Assembly: GCA_029582165.1 (NCBI GenBank)
Contig: CM055870.1
Span: forward strand, 19,198,832-19,262,831
DNA: 64,000 nt
Direction: 5' to 3'
Source of the DNA: Portulaca oleracea
Lineage: Eukaryota; Streptophyta; Magnoliopsida; Caryophyllales; Portulacaceae
How positions within the stretch are numbered: the first letter of the stretch is position 1; every line of letters starts with the position of its first letter. A program made the position numbers and the translations under genes. Below, in pieces: positions 11,069 through 21,788 of the stretch. The notes below the pieces were generated by a model that was not told the DNA's origin, made no database searches, and was given only the letters and a program-made list of their open reading frames with translations.

Positions 11069-11769
11069 TATTAGAAATTATTAATTAAAGAGTATAATTG
11101 AAGATCGTGACAGTTAATAAAATGACAATTAATATAAAATGAAGATGAAATTGTGGAGCATCTGTTATAAAAAAATGACAATTAATATAGGTTTTGTAGA
11201 ATTATATAAGGTTTAGAAACATTCTATATAGGGCTCTTTGTTATCAAAAAATGGGAGAAAATATACGAATTGTATAGATTTTATACTTAGGTCCTAAAAC
11301 ATATTGTTTTAAGTTTTAACGCTAAGATGTGAAGAATGGTCTCTCATTTTGGGAGGCCCTTCTAATAAAATTCCTACATCCTTGAAAAAAAAAAAAAAAA
11401 AAAGAAACGGAAGGAGGAAATCATCCAAGTAAATTTCCATATGTTTCCCTTCATTTTCCAACATTTTTTTCCAGGAAATTTCCAATAAAGTGAGTTCATG
11501 CACGCACCTCAAAAGTCTTCTTCTTGCCATCATTATTAAAACAAAACAAGCCGAATAAACTTTAATTATTTGATCAAGGATTTGAAACCTTTTTTTTTCC
11601 AGGGCTGAAAAGTTTGTAAGAGAGGGGACCCAATAAGGCATCGATTTTCCACATCCATTGAATATAAACTATACATCTGACGATCATGTTTTAGTTATGA
11701 AGAAAAAAATAATAATAAAGAAAATGAAAAGATAAATAAGCATATCCTCATATCATATGATGAATTATA
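11069..11769. other. Non-coding interval
   Basis: AT-rich DNA with an A-run near 11,385-11,402. The minus-strand ORF at 11,309-11,641 has no recognisable domain and runs through the homopolymer, so I do not call it. Confidence 0.4.
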
Positions 11770-12004
11770 CTCCCTTTGTTGGTTTTTATTAGTTGTCCTT
11801 GTAAATTGTGTCAAAATTTTGACCATTAATATTTTAATTTGTACAATGATTCATCATACGAAATTGATGTCATTAGATTCGTAATAAAAAATATTATTAA
11901 AAAAGTATAATATTATATTATTTTACAAAATATTTATATTAAAAATTATTGATTCAAAATTAACACTGAAAACCGTAAATGACATATAAAAATAACGGAG
12001 GGAG
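11770..12004. mobile_element. Stowaway MITE, 235 bp
   Basis: CTCCCTTTGTTGG at the left and AACGGAGGGAG at the right, bracketed by TA dinucleotides. A related left end without a clear partner occurs near 12,210. Confidence 0.8.
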
Positions 12005-12599
12005 TATTGGTGATGCATATTAGTCCGTTTAAATTTGAAAAGTAAGTAGTCAAAAGGTAGCTAAAGTAAGCAGAAGAATTTTCATTACTGGTAACTTGGT
12101 GTAGGTACTTTGACAGGTGTCTCTTTGACTCGCAACGTTGTTACACGCTTAAACTCAAAAGGTAATTTCAAATTAGAGAGCAGACTCTAATGTTATTGTT
12201 ACTTCCTTTGTTCCAAATTTAAGTGACACCATAACTAATTTTTTTTAGTTTAAAATAATTATCACTTCATATTTTTCAATAGCCAATTGAATTATTTTAA
12301 CTTTATTGATTAGACTCTAATTTACTCCTACCTACCTGTTTATTTTTTCATTCAGGCAATACACAATCTCAAGGCTAATCCTTCCTGTACTTTATTCAAT
12401 TTATAAAGAGAAAATGTATCAAAATTAAATGGCTTGGGTAATTTTTTCAGGTTTGCATTTGTCAGAAAAATTGAGGCTATATATCAATTAAATGGGAAAG
12501 GGATTATTATTATTATTATTGTTATTATAAAAAATAATAGAATAATATGATTTTTGGGGTAAGATATATTTTAAATGTATTACTAATATGAAGAAAACT

Positions 12600-13296
12600 A
12601 GCCCCGCTCTTAGGACCTCCGCAGATCCATCTTGAGGACCTCCAACCACAGCAGCGCCAAAGTTTTTGTTTGAAAGAACAAATAAGGGAAGTTCCCAAAA
12701 TCCTCCATCTTATAATCAAAATATTCACTAAAGATTATGTATACTAATTCTAAGCTATATCTTCGCAGAATATATATTATTGAGTAAGGATTGAAGCTTC
12801 CAAAGAATAAAGATAAGAAGATCAAGCGAATCTGGAAAGTATCCTCAACTAAGGAAATGTCAAACTAGTCGTTGCATTTAAAGCTCAAGCACCTATATAA
12901 AGATCGGATGCCTCACTTCTTAAGATTAACGATTCTAAGCAAGATAAATCGTGTTTAGGAATTTTGTGATAGAAAATTCTGAGCGTAGCTACTTGGTTTT
13001 GAATAGTGGGTTGTGTAACCAGAAGGTGTGTTCTGGTGAAGCTCTCAATGGTGTGTAGCTAAAGTGAGAAGTGTGTTTCCTCCTTTAGTGAGTTTTTGAA
13101 TCTTTCCAGCCTCAACTGTGAGGCCTGCTCTTCAATCCTTGACCTTGCCGGGTTTGTAACATCCTCACTTATTATGTTCTTCAAGCTTATTGAATAAAGA
13201 AGTATTATTTAGTTTTATAAGTGCTATTAATGTTATTGAGTTGATAAAGTGCAGAGGTTTTTATACAATCCTATTCACCCCCTCTAGGGTTATTTC
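12600..13296 (+). mobile_element. Solo copia LTR (family shared with 39.4-40.2 kb)
   Basis: The right end reads CTATTCACCCCCTCTAGGG then TTATTTCA, the usual end of many copia LTRs, but it is not followed by a PBS. Upstream features, such as repeated TCTGAGCGTAG-type words, GTGTAACC, GTGAGGCCTG and an AATAAAGAAGTATTATTT motif, are shared in order with the block at 39.4-40.2 kb. The left border is uncertain. No internal domains are attached, so a solo LTR is the simplest reading. Confidence 0.6.
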
Positions 13297-13809
13297 ACAA
13301 TCATTAATATTATATATTATATATTAAAAGTAAATTAAATAATATGACTGAATTCTATAACTATAATATTATATATAAATTGCATAATATTATACATTCA
13401 TCCATTAGTTTTTACATTTCGAAAAAACGCGTAAAATAAATTTAACGGAAGGGGTTGATTGGATTAGGATATCACTTGTTCTCATTGACGTAGCCTACGC
13501 ATCTCCAACTTCTTACAAAAAATATTAATACTTGTTATTAATAAAAGAGTGTCAAAAATTATAAGAAATACCAATTTAATGAAAGGTCAAACACATAAAC
13601 ATGTTTGGCACAAGACTTGTATCATCACCTTACTTTTTGTCTAGCCTAATCCAGCTTGTGTCCAACTTTTTTTTTATTTTTTTCCTCGCATAAAAGCATT
13701 TAATGTTATTTTAATATTTAACACTACCTCTATTCTTTTTTATTGTCTGTTAAATTTTTGTGCAAAAAAATTTGATCATTAATATTTTAATTTATATGAT
13801 TATTCATCA

Positions 13810-14125
13810 TAATATGATCTCATTAGCTTCATAACCTTGCATTTTTACTACAATGCTCATAAATCAGTATATGAATTCCAATAAACCTAAACTACTATGC
13901 TCATAAATCTAAACTACAATACTCATAGATCAATATATGAATGCTCACAAATTAGTAAATGAATGTTTATACCCCCCAACACGAATGCTCATAACCTAAC
14001 GTTTTTACTAAAACACTCATAAACCAATATATAATGCTGATAACTAGTAGATGAATGTTCATAACCATTAACACGAATACTCATAACCATTAATACGAAT
14101 GTTCATAACAAAAAAAATAAAAAAA
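13810..14125. repeat. Degenerate tandem repeat (AATGCTCATAA type), copy A1
   Basis: About a dozen imperfect units contain GCTCATAA or GTTCATAA with AGTA(T)ATGAAT words. A shorter related block, with the same downstream flank (GCAATGAAATT-type), lies at 17,850-18,015. This implies a local segmental duplication before later insertions. Confidence 0.65.
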
Positions 14126-14137
14126 TCGCATATCAAG

Positions 14138-14303
14138 CAAGGTTGTTAAAATCGGGATCCTAACTCGAAACTATGAGAAAGTCAGGATCGGAAATTAGCC
14201 CATGTAGGATCGTGGATCGTGTGTAAATAGTAGAATCGTATCGAGGATTTTGGACCATAAAATCGTAGGATCGTAAATCAGAATCGGGATTTTAATAACT
14301 ATG
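14138..14303. mobile_element. hAT MITE, 166 bp, copy 1
   Basis: Ends are CAAGGTTGTTAAAATC and an inverted GATTTTAATAACTATG. It is flanked by a perfect 8-bp target duplication ATATCAAG (14,130-14,137 and 14,304-14,311), typical of hAT elements. A second 166-bp copy lies at 22,953-23,118 in the same orientation. Confidence 0.9.
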
Positions 14304-14329
14304 ATATCAAGTATAAAAAAAAATAAAAA

Positions 14330-14665
14330 ATTACTCGGAGGTACCCAAATATTTAGGGAAACTATTTTTCGGTACCCCAATTTTTCAAAACTAATTTTGA
14401 GGTACCCTTACTTTTTGGTTTAGTTATTATTTGGTGCTTTTCCGGCCATTAATTTTATTAAGTGACCGAAATACCCTCATTTTTCTTATTCAAGGGTATT
14501 TCTTCAAGAAGGGAAGAATAAGGGCATTTTGGTCACTTAATAAAATTATGGCCGGAAAAGCACCAAATAATTACTAACCCAAAAAGTTAGGGTACCTCAA
14601 AATTAGTTTTGAAAAGTTAGGGTACCAGAAAAAATATTTCTCCAAAAATTAGGGTACTTCAGAGT
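14330..14665. mobile_element. Fold-back element with arms of about 150 bp
   Basis: The left arm, starting ATTACTCGGAGGTACCC, is matched by an inverted right arm ending GGGTACTTCAGAGTAAT, with shared blocks GAGGTACCC, GGTGCTTTTCCGGCC and ATTTTATTAAGTGACC. Only a short loop separates the arms. The target duplication is masked by flanking A/T runs. No coding sequence. Confidence 0.85.
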
Positions 14666-15915
14666 AATTTTTTGAAAAAAAAAAATCAACGTTCAATAGT
14701 TAATGCATTGAAATTCAAAAGAAAATTAAGACAAGAATAAATGAATAAACATAAAATATGCATCTTTAGTATTTAAATTTAGGGGTATTGGATGACAATA
14801 TACTGACTTTTGGAGGTATTAGATTGTAATATACCGACCTTTACTATTGGACAACAATATCACTGACCTTTATACTTAGATGACATTATTATACCAACAA
14901 TGACTAAGTGGTGGTGACTAGTTAACTGGTCTCGATTCTGACGTGGCTGTTCAAGCTATAGTATAGTCGGGGTTTGTTTATCGTATCCACAGGGAGCAAG
15001 TTTCTTTTAATCAAAACTTTCGCTACTAAACTTAGTTTAAGGTAAAACAACGATTTATCAATGATGAGGGAAACAAAGACAGATTTTCAGGTAAAATCAA
15101 AGAAAAGACGGGTTCTAGGGTCGGTCTTCGCCACTTAATGGTTACCCCTGAACAAAGCAGTTCCGGACAAAGCACTAAACCAAGCTAGAAGTTAGGATAT
15201 TGCATAAGTAAAGCCATTTCGGGGCTTCTCTCGAAGTATACCCGAATTTAACTCTTAAGGCTTGTCCAATAATCTCTTAAGGACGAACCTAGAGAGCTTG
15301 ATGTGCAAATTTCCCTATTCGAACTCCTCCACTATTCTCATGTGGGTTTATTCGAATATCCATTCGAATACTCTAAAAGATTATGTTTGAATAGATGTAA
15401 TGGACTTTCACCGCATTAAAATCCCATAATGAATAGAGTGTTCAAATGAAAACTTCATAGTCAAAACCAAATGCCATGTCTAGAATCAGCACTGAACAAG
15501 GGATCCCATTAGAGGCTAGACCTCCCCATAAACCCTAAGGAAATTAGCCACTAAACATGTTAACTAGTACTAAAATTATCAGATCTAAAGTGAAGAAGCT
15601 AAACATGATTTTAAGGAAAGAAACTCGACAAGATTTATCACAAGGAACTAATTAAGATAAATAATCAAAGAAGGAAATGGACTTACCAAAATAAAAACTA
15701 AGATTGCTGGAATAAAAACAAGATAAATCCAAAGCTTGAATAATATATCTTCAAAATAAATGCTTCTTGATTGTAATAATCTAGAACTAATGCAAAATAA
15801 AAGTGTTTGAGAGTAGAATTAGGTAAAGATCTAAGGTACAATGGGAGCAAATTAATTTCTAAGAGGAGTGATGAATAGTAATGAAAAAAACTGCTAGGTT
15901 TAGATTAGGACCGAG

Positions 15916-15924
15916 CTTAAATAC
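15916..15924 (-). promoter_or_regulatory. Candidate TATA box of LTR-like block
   Basis: On the minus strand this reads GTATTTAAG, about 60 bp downstream of the dyad array at 15,985-16,314. The relative position is the same as at 7.75-8.01 kb on the other strand. Confidence 0.4.
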
Positions 15925-15984
15925 AAAGGAGGAAAATTACATAAAACACAGTCGTTTAACGTCAAACATCACGTAATCCCAGCT

Positions 15985-16314
15985 CGTCACGGGCGCTACC
16001 AGCATTCGTCATGCCCGTGACGAGGCGATTTCAAAATCTCGGACTGGAATTCTTCGCTGTGGTCACGGGCCTTACCCTTGGGGGTCACGCCCGTGACCAC
16101 CTGGGAAACAGCTCTTGGGAATTTTCTTCGATAACGTCACGGGCGTTACCAGCTCTCGTCACGCCCGTGACGGCTCTCGGCATTTTGACCAAAATTCTTC
16201 TTAAATTGGTCACGGGCGTTACAAATGGGGTCATGCCCGTGACCTCCTAGGTTCAGCTTCCCCTTGATTTGCTCTTAGGTCACGGGCATTACCCTTGGGG
16301 GTAGTGACCGTGAC
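15985..16314. repeat. Five hairpin motifs with a period near 74 bp
   Basis: Each unit is about 37-38 bp, starting (C/G)GTCACGGGC and ending GCCCGTGAC(G/C), with a central spacer. Units start at 15,985, 16,061, 16,135, 16,208 and 16,279. The last unit has a mutated 3' arm. Each can fold into a GC-rich stem-loop. The region is non-coding. Confidence 0.9.
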
Positions 16315-16745
16315 CTCCTGGGTTTTCTGTTTTGTTTCTCCTTTGGCCTTGAGGATGAGGGCCGGCTTCCAGGATCCCGGGATTATTTCCTTGAACTCCC
16401 GAATTGGCTTCTTAGCGTCAACGAACTCAATATTTCCCATGCTTCGGGCCCAAACTAACCTGCAAATAAGCTGGTAAAACACGGGTAAGAAATATTTATT
16501 AAGGAAGGTAACGAACTAAAATTCTAAGTAAATAGAGTAATATTTGGGCTCAAAAATGAGCTAAACAGTGACAGGCGGAGGGAAAATAACCGGCTCTTGT
16601 CCAATAGCCCCGCCCCGTTAACCCCTCCACTCTTTTCACTAATCCACGTTAAAAAAACAACCCTAACACAGTGACTAACGGGGTGGTGAACCGGTCTTCG
16701 TACTAACGTGAAACACAATCAACCAATGTCTTGTAATGTGGGTTA

Positions 16746-17601
16746 GGCTCTGTTAAGCAAAAATAGCGGATTCAGTAGCAGATAACTGTTTGAGGAGCGG
16801 GTAACTGTTTGAGCAGCGAATATCTGTTACATTTTAACGGATAGGTGATAGCTGTTTACGTAGCTTTTTATGAAGTGTGTGTTTGGTGAAAATAGCAGAT
16901 AAATTAATGTATAGATGTAAAATTACCAAAAAGGATATGATTATCATTTTATTATTGTTTTCTGATAATGTTACTATTATTATTTAGGATTTTGGACATC
17001 GATGCACAGTGCTTTAGGGGTGACTGGTGCATAAAAACAAACTTCAAACTTTTTTTTGGATAGTATGTACCAAAATTTAGCAAATGGCCATACTAAAAAC
17101 CCAACAGTGTATTATCATACATGAGAATTTTATAGCGCATTATTGTCCAATATTCCAAAGTATAGTATATTAACATCCAAAAAACATTATTATTTTTATT
17201 TTTATTATCATCATCATAACCCTCTTTAAAAAAAAGAAAAAAAAATTAGTAATCCTAAATTAATATTGTTCCATGTTCATCTACTGTCAACTAAATTGTG
17301 AATAAATTAATAGTGGTTTTATTATGCAAATATAAATGGCCAATAAAAAGAAAAAAACAAAACAATGCAATTTTGCAATTAGTAGTTGGAGGGTAGCTTT
17401 GGAAGTGTAAGTGCCAAACCCTAACCCCTCAACTTTGACATTACTGTGTAACGTTTAACTTATTTGGGGTAAAATGTTATCCGCTAGTTTAAAAAGTTAC
17501 TTAACCGAACACATAGGTTTTGATGAAATAGAGTTTTTACTAAGTCAAAACGCTAAACGCTACATTAAACGCTACACTAAACATTGTTGCCGAACAGGGC
17601 T
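16746..17601. mobile_element. PIF/Harbinger-like non-autonomous element
   Basis: TTA (16,743-16,745 and 17,602-17,604) flanks ends GGCTCTGTTAAGCAA and, inverted, AGCCCTGTTCGGCAA. A 3-bp TTA duplication and a GGC(C/T)CTGTT end are typical of Harbinger/Tourist elements. No transposase is seen in its 856 bp. Confidence 0.65.
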
Positions 17602-17849
17602 TTAATGAGAAAAACTAAGGGGTTAATGAGGCTATTGGCTTCGAACAATTTTTTTCCCCTTCGCCCGCCACGTCAGCGCGCATAGAGACCGATTCATCAC
17701 CTCCTTAGTTACTGTTGGTATAATAATGTCACACAGGTATAAAAGTTAGGGATATTGTTGTCGAATAGTAAAAGTTGGTATATTATAATCCAACACCCCC
17801 AAAGGTTTGTACATTATCATCAAAAAACTCTTAAATTTATTGGATAACA

Positions 17850-18015
17850 ATGTGTATAAATCAGTATATGAATGTTCATAAACTAGTAGACGAATGTTCA
17901 TAACCTTCAACATGAATGCTTATAACCTGCGACACAATGCTCATAACAAAAAAAAAGTACATATCTAGTATAAAAAATAATCAAATGTTAATGCAATGAA
18001 ATTTAAAAGAAAATT
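17850..18015. repeat. Degenerate tandem repeat, copy A2
   Basis: It shares ATAAATCAGTATATGAATG, GTTCATAACC and the flank GCAATGAAATTTAAAAGAAA with copy A1 at 13.8-14.75 kb. Confidence 0.6.
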
Positions 18016-18444
18016 ATTATAATTATAGTTCAATCAACTGAAAAATAATAATAACTATTGATGGAGATAAAAATAATAATTACAATTCAATCAATGTAGA
18101 AATTATATTTTTTTTTTGTTAATAAATTGTAAAATAATTATTGATGAATAATAACTTTAAAAAATGAAAGAAAAAAGACAAACAAATTGGTAACTAAACA
18201 AGGAAGAAAAATGAAAACATACCAGGTGGGCATCCGTATCTTCCGTGAGCCCGAGCACAATCAAGGCACTGATTATTATGAGGTTGATGATGCATGTGTG
18301 GAATGATTTGTTGTTTTGTTGGTACCATATGACACGACACCCAACCTAATGACTATTGCTCGTCACGCAAATTTCAATCTTCTTCTTTTCCCTTTTAAAT
18401 ATACACAAATTAATGTTTCCCCATTAGGCAAAATTAAAACTTCG

Positions 18445-18446
<2 letters not shown>

Positions 18447-18507
<61 letters not shown>
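18447..18507. repeat. (AC)n microsatellite
   Basis: About 30 uninterrupted AC dinucleotides, followed by a short AT run. Confidence 0.98.
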
Positions 18508-18515
<8 letters not shown>

Positions 18516-18779
18516 AACTTCATTTCTATTATCTCTTCACTTTTCATCCCCTTTCATAAACACCACAAAAGCAAACCACAAAAACACTCATACTTGTCAC
18601 TTGATACTTGAAGACAAACCGGCCTCTGAGGCTAGGCAAAAGGTTCCTGGTCTTATTATTTAGGTATAATTTCATGTCTATTCTTCCATTATGTAATCTT
18701 TCTTTGATTTTTGGAATTATATGAAATGTTCACTCTTCTTTCATTTTAATGCATAGTTGAATGATTTTAGGATGTAACA

Positions 18780-19186
18780 TTCAACTTTATCTCCCTTCCA
18801 AATCTTACAATAACTCACGTTCAAACTTTTGGTAGTCTTTCCTTAAGTGAGAGGCAGACTCAAAGATCTTTACCTTTCTAGTCTGTAACCTTACCCCCGA
18901 ACTCAGTAATCTAGTTCGTAGGCTGAATCTTTTTCTTAGGTTTTCTCGGCTTTTCCTCTTAAAAGGTTGAGTGATGACTCTTTCAAAACACAAGCATTAT
19001 TCTTGTTGTATAATTAAACCATGGTTGTCAAATTCTTAAATCTTGTTTTGTGTGAGTAATGATGTTAGAACGAGTTGAATGCAACATTAGGAAGCAATGT
19101 ATATTCTTAAATAGTTAAAATTGCCTTTTCCACGCCCCCTCCTTATGAAAGTAGGATAATCAAATTTAAGGAGGAAAGAGAAAGTG
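18780..19186 (+). other. Older LTR-like flank of the copia insertion
   Basis: This is non-coding sequence interrupted by the copia element at 19,192. Its continuation at 21,789-22,101 ends in a hairpin and a possible tRNA-Arg type PBS. I infer that both halves belong to an older gypsy (Tat/Ogre-like) LTR. Confidence 0.35.
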
Positions 19187-19191
19187 GTAGC

Positions 19192-19679
19192 TGTTGGGTT
19201 GAATGTGGAGACCAATTTTGGATTGGTCTCTATCTGTTGGGGAGCAAGGCAAAAGAGTTTGAGTGGGAATCAAGCCACTTCTTTTTTTGTAATTTCTTTG
19301 CTGCAGGGACTCTATTAATCCTAAAATTGTGTTAGCCTTGTACTATAAATAGAGCCTATGTGTTAGGCTTATTTGTATCGTAATTTAGAGTGTTTCATCT
19401 AACCACAGGAGATTGACTTGTAATCTCTGTGTTCCTGAGGGAGTTGTACGAGGCTCAACTGTGAGTGTTAAGTTCTCAGGTTGTAACTCTAGGGAGATTG
19501 TGAGAGATTGTGGAGGTTTGAGAATCTCTGAAACACTGTTGTAATCCTCTGATAGTGCATCGTTCGTGGTTTTTTCCCGGTTTGGGTTTTTTCTACGTTA
19601 ATTCCTTGTGTCGAATCTTTATTATTTTTCGCCCTTTATTATTGTTTGTCTGCTAGACAAGGCCTTGAGAATCCTAACA
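19192..19679 (+). repeat. 5' LTR of copia element
   Basis: TGTTGGGTTGAATGTGG at the start, GAATCCTAACA at the end. A TATA-like CTATAAATAGAGCC lies at about 19,343. The length is 488 bp against 499 bp for the partner. Confidence 0.93.
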
Positions 19680-19681
19680 AT

Positions 19682-19693
19682 TGGTATCAGAGC
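19682..19693 (+). promoter_or_regulatory. Primer binding site (initiator Met-tRNA)
   Basis: TGGTATCAGAGC two bases after the 5' LTR. Confidence 0.92.
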
Positions 19694-19731
19694 TTTGGAT
19701 GGAGTGTTGTTGATTTACAGACTAAGAAGCA

Positions 19732-20484
19732 ATGGTCGGCCCAATTGTGGATATTCTAGAGTTTGATGGGAAAGACTACGCATGGTGGAGAATGCGCGTT
19801 GAGGATGTGCTCCGCCAGCAGAAGTTGCATCTTGCGATGGGTGGAAAGCCAGAAAAGATGGAACCGAAGGATTGGGAAGAGCTTGATGGTCAAGCATTCC
19901 GTACGGTCAGGCTGACGCTAGCTCGAAACGTGGCTTTCAACGTCAAAGATCAGAAAACGACGAAAGGTCTACTGGAGGCCTTGCAAAACACATATGAGAA
20001 ACCATTGGCGATAAACAAGGTATATGTGTAGCGTCGTTTATTTGAATTTAAGATGCATGGGTCTGGTGATATGTATGATAGTATATATGAGTTGAATATG
20101 ATACTATAAAAATTGACATATGTGGGATTTAATTTTGACGAAGGGATAAATGCTAATATACTGTTGGTTACCCTACCTAAGTCTTGGGATAATTTTATGA
20201 CTTTTGTAACATCTTTGGTTAAGAAAGATGAAAAACTCAAGTTTGGGGAAATTAGAGACTCTATCCTGAATGAAATCATCCGTAGGAGAGATCCTTATGT
20301 GTGTGAGTCTTCAGGGAATGCTTTGGTTGTCAGGGGTAGGAGGAACAGTGGGAGATCGGGTCGGGGTCGATCAAAATCTAGAGGCCAAAACATGGAACAG
20401 GTGTTGTGTTGGAACTGTGATGATAGAGGTCATTTTGGTGGGGATTGTTTAGGAAGAGCAGTAATAATGACCATGATTCGGTAA
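19732..20484 (+). pseudogene. copia gag (nucleocapsid), interrupted
   Basis: The ATG at 19,732 opens MVGPIVDILEFDGKDYAWWR, typical of copia gag (UBN2/Retrotran_gag family). In-frame or nearby stops occur at about 20,029 and 20,107. The frame resumes with LPKSWDNFMTFVTSLVKK and an Arg/Gly/Ser-rich stretch, then a CCHC zinc knuckle CWNCDDRGHFGGDC (C-X2-C-X4-H-X4-C) that is complete. The gag would package element RNA in virus-like particles. With two or more stops it cannot be made as one protein. Confidence 0.88.
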
Positions 20485-20539
20485 ATCCTTGTGAGGATTT
20501 TGGTGATGCCCTAACTGAACTGTTAGTGTTGACAAGTCA

Positions 20540-20860
20540 GAAAGAAGTTGGGTGATAGATTCTGGTGTTTCTCTCTTTGTCTAGCAGGGAAGCCTTTAAT
20601 AATTTTGTGAGTGGGAGGTTTCGTAGGGTTTCTAACGGTAACAACCTAAGGGTGCTAGGAAGAGGTGATGTGAATATTAAAACTTCTAATGGTGGGACTT
20701 GGAGGTTGAAGAATGTTCGGTATATCCCGGGTCTGACCAAGAACCTTGTATCTGTGAGTTAACTGGATGAGAAGGGGTTCACGATGAGATTTGGGATGAT
20801 CATTGGAGGGTAACGAAAGGATCTCTAGTAATTGCAAATGGTAGGAAGGAGGGAAAGCTA
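20540..20860 (+). pseudogene. copia protease fragment
   Basis: Near 20,545 the frame reads SWVIDSGVS, the degenerate active-site motif (normally D-S-G-A/C-S), followed by VSGRFRRVSNGNN, GRGDVNIKTSNGGTWRLKNV and YIPGLTKNLVSVSQL with one stop between. This is the aspartic protease and start of the GAG-pre-integrase region. The downstream polyprotein is deleted within about 100-200 bp. Confidence 0.8.
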
Positions 20861-21284
20861 TATACTACCATTGATAATTCTAACAGTCCTCTTCATGCTC
20901 GTCAAAGGCGTGTTAGCTTCTCTGATGAGAGAAGGGCACCAAAAACAAGGAGGTTTCCAGTCAAGGCTACGTGAACGGATGGTTAGCCGAAAAATGCATC
21001 TAACCTACACGGAAATTCGACAAGTTCAACACGAGGTAAAATTCCAATCCAAAATTCCCCTAAGTTGTTGACGATGATGCATTTGTCGAAGTTGCAGGGG
21101 CGTGAATTGTTCAAGCGGGAGCTTATTGCTAAAAGAGGAGTTGATGAGAGGTCAACTGGGACCTCTGTTGATCTTTGCTAAACAAGATCGAGATGGATAC
21201 ACTAGAGGATTCGATGAGGTGTTGTTGATGATAATCGATGAAGACTGCGTTTACAATTAGTCTCCAAGTGGGAGATTGGGAGAT

Positions 21285-21783
21285 TGTGGGTTCAATGTGG
21301 AGACCAAATTTGGGTTGATATATATCTCTTGGGGAGCAAGGTAGAAGAGTTTGAGTGGGAATCAAGTTGCTGATTTTTGGCCACTTCTTTTTTGTAATTC
21401 CTTTGCTGCAGGGACTTTATTAATCCTAAAATTGTGTTAGCCTTGTACTATAAATAGAGCCTAGATGTTAGGCTTATTTGTATTGCAATTTAGAGTGTTT
21501 CATCTAACCATGATGGATTGACCTGTAATCTCTGTGTTGCAGAGAGAATTGTGTGAGGCTTAATTGTGAGTGTTGAGTTCTCAGATTGTAACTCTAGGAA
21601 GATTGTGAGAGATTGTTGAGGTCTAGGAATCTCTGAAACATTGTTGTAATCCTTTGATAGTGCATCGTTCCTGATTTTTTTCCCGATTTGGGTTTTTCTA
21701 CGTTAATTCCTTGTGTCGAATATTTATTATTTTTCACCATTTATTATTGTTTGTCTGCTAACAACGCCTTGAGAATCCTAACA
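21285..21783 (+). repeat. 3' LTR of copia element
   Basis: It starts TGTGGGTTCAATGTGG and ends GAATCCTAACA, parallel to the 5' LTR throughout. Confidence 0.93.
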
Positions 21784-21788
21784 GTAGC

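Larger units (their letters stand above)
14782..17830. mobile_element. Mutator-like element, 3,049 bp, with nested content
   Basis: Perfect 9-bp direct repeats TTAAATTTA (14,773-14,781 and 17,831-17,839) flank inverted terminal repeats of about 170 bp. The left arm begins GGGGTATTGGATGAC; the right arm, read inverted, begins GAGTTTTTTGATGAT, and both pass through TTTTACTATT or TTTACTATT, ATGACATTATTATACCAACA or GTGACATTATTATACCAACA, and CTGACGTGGC. No transposase is visible. The interior holds an LTR-like block with dyad motifs (about 14,970-16,720) and a Harbinger-like MITE (16,746-17,601), so it is non-autonomous and carries other repeats. Confidence 0.85.
19187..21788 (+). mobile_element. 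Short copia element with perfect TSD (GTAGC)
   Basis: The element spans 19,192-21,783: 5' LTR 19,192-19,679, internal 1,605 bp, 3' LTR 21,285-21,783. The 5-bp duplication GTAGC sits at 19,187-19,191 and 21,784-21,788. A PBS follows the 5' LTR, and a purine-rich CAAGTGGGAGATTGGGAGAT precedes the 3' LTR. The interior carries gag and a partial protease only; integrase, RT and RNase H are missing. The two LTRs are clearly alike but differ at scattered sites and small indels, so it is not recent. It is non-autonomous. Confidence 0.93.

Noticed and set aside
15985..16314. CRISPR or integron-like array of hairpins
   Set aside because: Spacers are non-unique LTR sequence, the host is a plant nuclear genome, and the units are imperfect dyads near a TATA-like site.
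18316..18516. ORF ending in a Thr-His repeat
   Set aside because: It is a read-through of the AC microsatellite.
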